Below are positions 1 through 6,100 of a DNA stretch of 11,168 bases, piece by piece (within the stretch, counting starts at the first letter, position 1; each line of letters begins with the position of its first letter). The position numbers and the translations under genes are program-made. Under the pieces are notes generated by a model. The model was not told the DNA's origin. It worked only from the letters and a program-made list of their open reading frames with translations, and made no database searches. Source of the DNA: DASTPP01 sp035762175 (GTDB lineage Bacteria; Myxococcota_A; Polyangia; Polyangiales; Polyangiaceae); the NCBI GenBank assembly GCA_035762175.1, contig DASTPP010000353.1, forward strand, positions 1-11,168, read 5' to 3'.

Positions 1-37
1 AGCGAAGCGGGTCGGTCCAGTCCGCGAGTGCGTCCAT
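1..37 (-). CDS. Possible 5' end of a gene leaving the window
   Basis: An ATG at 37-35 on the minus strand opens a frame that stays open to the window edge and reads MDALADWTDPLR. The codons have the G/C-ending usage of the other genes. An in-frame TAG at 49-47 means the protein cannot begin further upstream in this frame. There is no clear Shine-Dalgarno sequence, but a TAG-type -10 candidate (44-49) ends 6 bases before the ATG, which would fit a leaderless mRNA. It lies downstream of the flippase in the same direction. Twelve codons are too few to name a product, and a chance start cannot be excluded. Confidence 0.27.
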   Translation of the reverse strand, partial: MDALADWTDPLR

Positions 38-72
38 GCGGCGGGGCTAGCGCCAGGCCGCCGCCAGGGCTC

Positions 73-96
73 GCACGAAGGTACCTGAGCTCGTGC
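73..96. repeat. Dyad symmetry upstream of the possible left-edge gene
   Basis: GCACGA (73-78) and TCGTGC (91-96) are perfect inverted 6-bp arms separated by 12 bases. The spacer begins with the palindrome AGGTACCT (79-86). The dyad lies 36-59 bases upstream of the ATG at 37 on the minus strand, where a repressor or activator site might sit. It could equally be an RNA hairpin or chance; no regulator is identifiable. Confidence 0.3.
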
Positions 97-169
97 TTGC
101 CCCGCAGAAGTGACCAATGCCCAGGACTGAAGTCGGGGGCACCGAGTAACCCGAGCAAACGGCCGTCCA

Positions 170-190
170 AGCCCTGCCGGAGGCAGGGCT
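170..190 (-). terminator. Strong hairpin, terminator-like without a U-tract
   Basis: A perfect 9-bp stem (AGCCCTGCC, 170-178, and GGCAGGGCT, 182-190) closes a three-base loop, GGA. It lies about 140 bases beyond the flippase stop. On the minus strand it is followed by TTGG rather than a run of T, so it is not a canonical intrinsic terminator. In a GC-rich genome it may still stop or pause RNA polymerase, or protect the 3' end of the flippase mRNA. Confidence 0.35.
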
Positions 191-304
191 CGCTCGCCGC
201 GAGCCGCTTCGCGCGCTCGCCCGGGGGCCGGTGCCCGCGGGAGCCCGGCCCCAACGAGGGCTGGGCTTTGCGCGCCGGCCCGGCCCGATTCTTTGGGGCA
301 CGAG

Positions 305-321
305 GGGGCGTCCGCTGCCCC
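305..321 (-). terminator. Short hairpin just after the flippase stop
   Basis: GGGGC (305-309) and GCCCC (317-321) can pair as a 5-bp stem around a 7-base loop, starting 5 bases beyond the flippase TAA on the minus strand. No T-run follows. It may be a weak terminator or a 3'-end stabilising element; such short GC stems also arise by chance here. Confidence 0.25.
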
Positions 322-326
322 GTACT

Positions 327-2009
327 TTAGTGCGGGGCGGCCCGCGCCGCGTCGGGCTCGGCGCCGAAGAGCTGGCGGGTGCGGGCGAGGGCGCGGACTT
401 CGGCGCGGGCGCGGGGGTCGATGGCGAGCAGGGCGGCGAAGTAGACGACGAGGTGGGCGGCGACGGCGGCGACGAGCGAGGCGGGGCCGCGGACGTTGGG
501 GGCGAGCAGGGCGCGGCCGAGGGCGGCGCTCAGGGCGCCGGCGGCGAAGCAGGACCAGAGGCGGGCGACGGGGTTGCCGGGGGGGCCCACGCGCCGGTAG
601 ACGTAGACGGTGAGGGGGTTGCCGAGCACGGTGTGCAGGCAGGCGCCGACGGCGAAGCCGAAGGGGGTGCGCTCGAGCAGGACGGCGAGGGGGGCGGCGA
701 GCCAGTTGAAGGTTGTCCAGCCGGCCATCAGGCGCACGGTGACGCCGGGGCGGCCGAGCCCGTCGAAGGCGGCGGCGAAGACGGGCGAGAGGAAGCCCAC
801 GGTGTGCACGAGCGCGTAGAGCGTGAGCACGGGCAGGGCGGGCAGCCACTTTTCGCCGAAGACGACGCGGGTGAGGGGCGCGCCGAGGCCGACGAAGAGG
901 CCGGAGAAGAAGAGGGTGACGATGCCGCAGAGGTGCACGGCGCGGCCGAGCGTGCGGGCGAAGGCGTCGGGGTCGTCGCGCAGGCGGCTGAGCAGGGGGA
1001 AGGCGACGCGGCAGACGATGCCGGTGAAGGTCAGGGGGAAGTAGGCGGTCTGCCGGGCCCAGTTGTGCAGGCCGACGGCGGCGGGGCCGAGCATGCCGCC
1101 GGCGACGACGGGGATGACCCACTCGTTGACCATCGAGAGCAGGTTCTTGGTCTGAAAGAGCAGGCCGAAGCGCACGAACGGGCGGACGAGGGCGACGTCG
1201 AGCGCGAGGGCGGGGCGGAAGGGGCGGAAGACGGCCATCAGGGCGTTGGCGACGAGGCCCTGGGCGAGCACGGCGTAGACGAGGGCGAAGGTGCCGAGGC
1301 CGCGGGCGGCGAGCGGCACGGCCGTCGCGTAGAAGGCGACGGTCATGGCGAAGTCGATGACGGCGAGGCGGCCGAAGCGCAGCTCGCGCTCGAGCATGAG
1401 CGAGGGCACGGCGCGGGCGGCGGTGAGCAAGAGCTGGAAGGCGAGCGCGCGCAGGAGCCACTCGGAGCCGGGGGTGAGCTTGGGCCAGACGCGGGGCAGG
1501 GCGGGGGCGGCGGCGGCGACGGCGGCGACGACGCCGAGGGCGAGGAGGATTTGCGTCCAGAAGATGCTCGAGAGCTCGCGGTGGGTGGCGACCGCCTTGC
1601 GCTGCACGAGCGCGGCCCCGAGGCCGACGTCGCCGACGGCGGCGAAGACGTTGAGGGCGAACTGGACGATGGCGAAGAGGCCGAAGTCGGCCGGATCGAG
1701 CAGGCGCGCGAGCCAGACGTTGCCCCCGAGGATGGCGATCTGCTGCGCGACGGTGCGGGCGACGAGGACGGCGACGGCGAGGGCGGCGCGGCGCTCGAGG
1801 GCGGCGCGGCCTTCGGAGGGCGGAGGCGGCGGGCCCTCGGAGGGCGGGGGTGGCGGGCCCTCGGAGGGCGGAGGCGGCGGGCCCTCCGAGGGTGGGGATG
1901 GAGGGCCCTCGGAGGGCGGAGGCGGCGGGCCCTCGGCCGGGGTCGGGGCGCCGCCGGCCGGGGGCGCGCCGGCGCCGGTGGGCGCGGGGGCGCCGGGGGG
2001 GGCGGGCAC
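327..2009 (-). CDS. Polysaccharide flippase, MOP/Wzx (WzxC/TuaB-like), with a proline-rich N-terminal extension
   Basis: This is a multispanning inner-membrane protein of about 560 residues that probably flips lipid-linked oligosaccharide or exports polysaccharide across the membrane. About 14 hydrophobic segments run from residue ~72 to ~545. The first membrane block contains LARLLDPADFGLFAIVQF, typical of WzxC/TuaB-type flippases. Residues 1-67 are Pro/Gly/Ala-rich, with repeated SEGPPPPP octads absent from ordinary family members. The chosen start is GTG (2009-2007), 11 bases after the oxygenase stop; a CTG at 2024-2022 overlapping that stop is the alternative. No ATG, GTG or TTG exists in frame between the GTG and the first membrane segment, so the extension should be translated. 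The gene ends with TAA at 329-327. It is probably co-transcribed with the oxygenase. The family call is by eye; the substrate is unknown. Confidence 0.9.
   Translation of the reverse strand: MPAPPGAPAPTGAGAPPAGGAPTPAEGPPPPPSEGPPSPPSEGPPPPPSEGPPPPPSEGPPPPPSEGRAALERRAALAVAVLVARTVAQQIAILGGNVWLARLLDPADFGLFAIVQFALNVFAAVGDVGLGAALVQRKAVATHRELSSIFWTQILLALGVVAAVAAAAPALPRVWPKLTPGSEWLLRALAFQLLLTAARAVPSLMLERELRFGRLAVIDFAMTVAFYATAVPLAARGLGTFALVYAVLAQGLVANALMAVFRPFRPALALDVALVRPFVRFGLLFQTKNLLSMVNEWVIPVVAGGMLGPAAVGLHNWARQTAYFPLTFTGIVCRVAFPLLSRLRDDPDAFARTLGRAVHLCGIVTLFFSGLFVGLGAPLTRVVFGEKWLPALPVLTLYALVHTVGFLSPVFAAAFDGLGRPGVTVRLMAGWTTFNWLAAPLAVLLERTPFGFAVGACLHTVLGNPLTVYVYRRVGPPGNPVARLWSCFAAGALSAALGRALLAPNVRGPASLVAAVAAHLVVYFAALLAIDPRARAEVRALARTRQLFGAEPDAARAAPH
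1811..1930 (-). repeat. Five 24-bp tandem repeats inside the flippase gene
   Basis: Five consecutive 24-bp units (1811-1834, 1835-1858, 1859-1882, 1883-1906, 1907-1930) share a core CTCGGAGGGCGG. Units 3 and 5 are identical, and unit 1 differs from them at one base. Each unit codes on the minus strand for one octad, SEGPPPPP or a close variant. As the unit is a multiple of three, gain or loss of copies would change linker length without shifting the frame. A degenerate sixth unit begins at 1931. Confidence 0.95.
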
Positions 2010-2020
2010 GCCGGGGCCGC

Positions 2021-2815
2021 TCAGGGCTCGGCCAGGCGGGCGAGCTTGCGGAAGGTGAGGGCGACGCGGTGGCGGGCCTGCGAGACGGCCCAGGCGACCG
2101 GGCCGTTCACCTCGTGGGGGCGGCGGCGGAAGAGGGTGCTGTGCTGGCCGGCGGCCTCGCGGGCGGGGCGGCCGTTCGAGTAGTAGTAGAGGGCGAGCGA
2201 CTTGCGCGTGACCTCGGGGGGGCAGGCGAGCGGCTCGGGGTGGCCGTGGAAGGCGTCGTCGGTGGTGTTGAACACGACGCAGCGGTTGAAGAGGGGGGCG
2301 ACCTTCTTGGCGCAGCGGGACATCGAACCGTCCCAGAGCTCGAGGTGGCCGTGCCACTCGTCGCGCCAGCCCTCGTTCAGGTAGATGAGGACGTTGATGC
2401 GGCGGTCGAGGCGGTAGATGGGGTGGTAGTTGAAGTCGGCGTGCACGCCGAGGCGGCCGCCGCGCTCGATCTGGTGCAGGCCCCCGCCCTCGTAGTGCGG
2501 GTCGGAGATGAGCCCGCCGATGCCCGTCAGCGCCTCGAGGAACTTGAGAAAGTCGAGGGCGTTCAGCTCGTGCAAGAGCGCGCGCGTCGCGGGGCCGAAG
2601 TGGCGGTCTTCGCGGCTCGCGAGCTTGCGCTCGCGGGCGTTGTCGTAGCGGTGCCAGTCGGCCCCGACCCCGGGGAACTCGGCGAGCGCGCGGCGGGCGA
2701 CCTCGTCGGGCAGGAAGTCGTCGAAGACGGCGTGCGGGAAGGGGTCGGCTCGGCCGTAGGCGTCGCGCGACGACGCGGCGAGCTGCGCGTAGCGCGCGTC
2801 AGCGAAGATCGACAT
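2021..2815 (-). CDS. 2-oxoglutarate/Fe(II)-dependent oxygenase (prolyl-4-hydroxylase-like fold)
   Basis: This is a 264-residue cytoplasmic protein. The iron facial triad is visible: His125-x-Asp127 in GVHADFNYH, and a distal His190 (or His192) in DAFHGHPEPL. Arg204 in TRKSLALYYYS is the likely 2-oxoglutarate anchor. YLNEGW followed by HGHLELWD (residues 145-162) matches the bacterial 2OG-FeII_Oxy_3-type hydroxylases. Such enzymes use O2 and 2-oxoglutarate to hydroxylate a C-H bond and release succinate and CO2. The substrate cannot be read from the sequence; its position before a flippase suggests a glycan, lipid carrier or envelope protein, which is inference. Start: ATG at 2815 is preferred, with AGAAGG 10 bases upstream; an in-frame TTG at 2836 would add seven residues. 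The TGA at 2023-2021 lies 11 bases before the flippase start. All catalytic residues are present. Confidence 0.92.
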   Translation of the reverse strand: MSIFADARYAQLAASSRDAYGRADPFPHAVFDDFLPDEVARRALAEFPGVGADWHRYDNARERKLASREDRHFGPATRALLHELNALDFLKFLEALTGIGGLISDPHYEGGGLHQIERGGRLGVHADFNYHPIYRLDRRINVLIYLNEGWRDEWHGHLELWDGSMSRCAKKVAPLFNRCVVFNTTDDAFHGHPEPLACPPEVTRKSLALYYYSNGRPAREAAGQHSTLFRRRPHEVNGPVAWAVSQARHRVALTFRKLARLAEP

Positions 2816-2825
2816 CGGGCGGCGG

Positions 2826-2832
2826 CCTTCTA
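2826..2832 (-). promoter_or_regulatory. Ribosome binding site or overlapping -10 element of the oxygenase gene
   Basis: On the minus strand TTGCTAGAAGG precedes the ATG. AGAAGG (2831-2826) is a fair Shine-Dalgarno sequence with a 10-base spacer and supports the ATG at 2815. The overlapping TAGAAG (2832-2827), preceded by TTGC, also resembles a -10 hexamer whose transcript would begin about 5 bases before the ATG. Both readings cannot be fully used by one mRNA; the Shine-Dalgarno reading is slightly favoured. Confidence 0.4.
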
Positions 2833-2891
2833 GCAACGGGGGCGCGGCGCGGCAACGGAGCGGCCGGGCCCGGCGAGGGGCGGGGCGGGCC

Positions 2892-3020
2892 CGCGCCGCG
2901 CTCGCGCGAAAGGTGGGGGCCCGCCCGCGCCGCGCTCGCGCGAAAGGCGGGGGCCCGCCCGCGCCGCGCTCGCGCGAAAGGCGGGGGTCCGCGCCGCGCT
3001 CGCGCGAAAGGCGGGGCGGG
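2892..3020. repeat. Four-copy 30/34-bp GC-rich tandem repeat
   Basis: Four head-to-tail units share the core GCGCTCGCGCGAAAGG. Their GAAAGG landmarks fall at 2908, 2942, 2976 and 3006, giving periods of 34, 34 and 30. Units 1 (2892-2925) and 2 (2926-2959) differ at one base; unit 3 (2960-2989) lacks four bases; unit 4 starts at 2990 and decays after about 27 bases. There are no unique spacers, so it is not a CRISPR array. The array begins 77 bases upstream of the oxygenase ATG. It may be a minisatellite or a set of iterated protein-binding sites. Confidence 0.9.
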
Positions 3021-3080
3021 GCGTGGGCGCGTCGAGGCCGGGCGGGAGGGCCCCGCTCGCGCTCGCGCGGCGCGCGGGGG

Positions 3081-3094
3081 CTCGCGGGCGCGAG
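3081..3094. repeat. Near-palindrome CTCGCG-GG-CGCGAG
   Basis: Two perfect inverted 6-bp arms flank two bases. The site lies 28 bases upstream of the TAGGGT -10 candidate at 3123, where an activator or repressor could bind. CTCGCG also occurs in every unit of the neighbouring repeat array, so it could be shared low-complexity sequence. Confidence 0.3.
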
Positions 3095-3122
3095 ATGGGG
3101 GGCGGTCGCGGGCCCGATGCGC

Positions 3123-3128
3123 TAGGGT
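3123..3128 (+). promoter_or_regulatory. Candidate -10 element (TAGGGT) of the DUF3857 operon
   Basis: GCTAGGGT resembles a TAnnnT -10 hexamer. It would start transcription near 3135 and give a leader of about 52 bases. No good -35 is seen 17 bases upstream (GGGCGG). CTAG is very scarce in this window: I found it only at 47, 2830, 3122 and at the stop codon at 10784, so its presence here is suggestive. A second TAG hexamer (TAGGCC, 3173-3178) ends 8 bases before the start codon and is an alternative. Confidence 0.35.
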
Positions 3129-3186
3129 GGACGCCTCCTGCGGACGCCCGCGGTCGGGCTTTGACAACAGGTTAGGCCGGTTCTGA

Positions 3187-6100
3187 ATGACTCTTACGCT
3201 CCGTTGGCTCGCCGCCCTCGCCCTGGGGGCGGCCTCGTCGTCGGCCCTGGCCGCGCCCGCCCCCCCCACGAACCCGCCGAGCGCGACGCGGCCGCCGCCG
3301 CGCGCGGTCGAAGCGGGCGCGGCGACCCAGCGCGGCCGCCCCGCCGCCTCGCGTTGGACGGCGGCGACGCCCGACGCGATGGTCGACCTTTGGGCGCCGC
3401 GCGCGCGGGGCGAGGGCCCCGAGGCGATGGCGGCGCTCGCGCTGTTCGACACCCTGGCCGACCGCGCGTCGGGCGGGCGGGTGCTCGAGCTCTTGCGGGG
3501 CATCGGGCAGGGCAAGGGGCTGGTGGCCGAGCAGGCGCGGTGGCTGGCGGCGGCCTACGACCCGGCGCCGGCGGTGGCGCCGGCGGGCCTGGTGCCGGCG
3601 CTCGCCGTGCTCGGGCCCTTTCAGGACACGAGCGGGCGGCTGAACGAGCCCGACATCGCCGAGGGCGACCCCGCGGCCTGGGCCGACCGGAGCGCGAGCT
3701 ACGCCTGGGGCGTCTACGACGTGCGCTGGCGCGACGCGCTGCCGGCGACGGTGAGCGCGCGGGGGCTGCCGCTCGACCTGTACGTCTGGCCCCGGTCCGA
3801 GACGTGCACGTACGTCGCCTCGCGCGTGACGCTCGCCGCGGCGGGCCCGATCGTCGTGCACGCGGCCTCGACGGGGGCGCTGCGCCTCGTCTGGGACGGG
3901 CAGACGATCGCCAAGAGCGAAGAGCTGCACGAGTCGGCCATCTTCGACCGGCTCTCGGCCCGGGTCGAGGCGACGGCGGGCGATCACCTCTTGGCGGCCA
4001 AGGTCTGCAGCGGCGCGCCCGAGGACGACGGGCGGGTGCGGCTGCGCCTGGCGACGCCCGACGGCGCGCCGGCGTCGTTCGCGGCCTCGAATGACCTCGG
4101 GCCGCTGCGCGGCAAGGCCTTCGCGAAGGCGAACTTCAAGGCGGTGAAGACGGCGGCCGAGCGCGCGCTCGCGGTGGGGCCGACGTCGTCGCCCGAGCTG
4201 ACGCTCTGGGCGGCGATCGTGCGCACGCAGGGCGGGCTCGACGACCTGCGCACGCCGCGGGCGCCGGGGCTGCTCGACGCGGTCGCGCGGCACGGGGGCA
4301 CCGACGCCGACCGGCTGGCGATGGTGGGCTGGGTGGCGCCCTTCGGGGCGCTGCGCTCGGGCTGGCTGAACAGCGCGCGCGACCGCGCGGCGGCCGCGCG
4401 CGACGACGAGACGGCCGACTTCGCGACGCGGCGCCTGGCCATCGCGCGGCTCGAGTCGGGCTGGAGCGACTGGGCCTTGGCGGCGCTCGCGTCCGAGCCC
4501 TTCGCCCGCGCGAAGGACCTCGAGGCCGAGGCGCTGCGGGCGCGGGCGCGGTCCGAGCTCGGCGGCGAGCCGGGCCGGCGCGCCGAGCTCGCCAAGCTCG
4601 CGGGGGCGGCGCGGGCGGCGGGGGCGAAGGCGAGCACCTCGTCGTGGGAGGTCATCGCGGCGATGGCGCGCGACCTCGACCCGCCGCTCGAGGTCGCCGC
4701 GCGCGACGAGCTGGCGCGGCGCTCGCCGGGCCGCTACGACGCGGCGCGGGTGCGGGCGGCGCGGGCGTCGGGGGGCGAGGCGGTGGCGCGCGCGGCGGCC
4801 GAGGCCTGGCGCACGGGGGGCCTCGCGGACGGGGGCGAGATCGCCGACGTCGCGCGCCAGCTCGAGCTGGCCGGCCGGCGCCCGGAGGCGCTCGCGTTCT
4901 TGCGGCAGGGGGCGCCGCTCGCGCCGAACCGCGCCGCGGTGCTGGGCGCGCTGGCCGAGGCGCTCTTCGTCTCGCCGGCCCCGGCCGACCGCGCGCTCGG
5001 GGGCCCGGTGCTCGCGCGGGCGCGGGCGCTCGACCCGGGCGACGCGAAGAAGCGGGCCGAGGCCGAGCTGCGGCTCGGCGGCAAGGGCGAGGGCGAGGGC
5101 AAGGCGCGCGCGGTGGGCGACGAGCGCTGGATGGTGGCGCCCGAGACCTTCCTCGCGCGGGCGAAGGCCCAGCCGGCGAAGAAGGGCGAGGTGGCCGACC
5201 GGCAGCTGCACTGGGTGCGCGCCGTGACGCTGCACGACGACCGGCGCGTCTCGCAGCTGATTCACTACTCGCGCGAGATCGTCATCGCGCCGCGCACGCA
5301 AGAAGAGCTCTACGAGCAGCTGCCGGTCGAGGGCGACGAGTCCGAGCTCTTGCGCGCGCGGGTGCACCGGGCGGGCGGCGAGGTGGCCTTCGCCGAGGAG
5401 CAGAAGAGCGAGCGGGGGCGGCCGCTGGTGCGCTGGCCCGACCTCAAGCCGGGCGACGTGGTCGAGATCGCGTTGCGCTCGTGGACGGTGGGGCCCATCG
5501 GGCGGCGCGGCGACATGCCCTTCTACTTTCTCGACTACGCCGGCGCGCCCTCGACGCACCCCCTGCTCTACAACGAGATCGTCGTCGACTCGCCGAAGGC
5601 GAAGCCGCTCGCGGTCGACGTGCTGCACGGCCAGCCCGACCGGCTCGTGCGCACCGAGGAGGGGGCGCGCCAGGTCGTGCGCTACATCTGGGACCGCCCC
5701 CCGCAGTTCGCCGACGAGCCCTTCGCCCCGAAGCCGAGCGAGATCTACCCGACGCTGGTGGGCTCGACCTTCGCGACCTGGGACGAGTTCCGGGCGTGGT
5801 ACCGCGGGGCGATCGCGGGCTTCACCGAGCCCGACGACCAGGTGCGGCGCCTGGCGGCCGAGCTGACGAAGGGCAAGGCGAGCCGGCAAGAGAAGCTCAA
5901 GGCGATCTTCGACTTCGTCGCCGACGACATCCGGTACGTGAACTACGTCTCGGGCGAGTGGTGGCTGCCGAACCGGCCGCAGCAGCTCCTGGCGCGGCGC
6001 CAGGGCGACTGCGACGACAAGGCCATCTTGCTCATCACGCTGCTCAAGACGGTGGGCATCGACGCGACCGAGGTGCTCATTCAGACGCGGTACACGCGGC

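Larger units (their letters stand above)
38..326. other. Intergenic region downstream of the flippase
   Basis: These 289 bases carry no convincing gene. Two short open frames, one per strand, give Pro/Arg/Ser/Gly-rich sequences with no recognisable motif. G+C falls to 50 of 80 bases (62 %) at 91-170, against roughly 75 % in the genes. The region holds two hairpins (305-321 and 170-190) and a dyad (73-96), listed separately. No tRNA or rRNA signature was seen. Confidence 0.6.
2816..3186. other. Divergent intergenic region between the two operons
   Basis: These 371 bases separate the minus-strand oxygenase/flippase pair from the plus-strand DUF3857 pair and must hold promoters for both. The middle is occupied by a GC-rich tandem repeat array (2892-3020) and a near-palindrome (3081-3094). 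The 50 bases before the plus-strand start are distinctly less GC-rich. An open frame crossing it on the minus strand (3515-2799) codes only for Arg/Pro/Ala-rich low-complexity sequence and is not credible as a gene. Confidence 0.7.

Noticed and set aside
28..330. Small plus-strand gene of 100 codons (and the minus-strand frame 301-47)
   Set aside because: There is no recognisable motif, no ribosome binding site, mixed codon usage and Arg/Pro/Ser-rich composition. The region better fits intergenic DNA.
231..2183. Plus-strand open frame of 650 codons opposite the flippase
   Set aside because: It is a Gly/Glu/Ala-rich low-complexity translation; the minus strand codes for an obvious membrane transporter.
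2010..2357. N-terminal extension of the flippase to an ATG at 2357
   Set aside because: The added 116 residues overlap the oxygenase gene in another frame and are Arg/Pro-rich without structure; GTG at 2009 is sufficient.
2892..3020. CRISPR array
   Set aside because: The units abut directly without unique spacers, and no cas gene is present.
3161..3189. TTGACA at 3161-3166 as the -35 of the DUF3857 operon
   Set aside because: The hexamer is perfect, but a -10 at normal spacing (about 3183-3189) would overlap the ATG and start the mRNA inside the signal-peptide coding region. It could matter only if the true start were further downstream.
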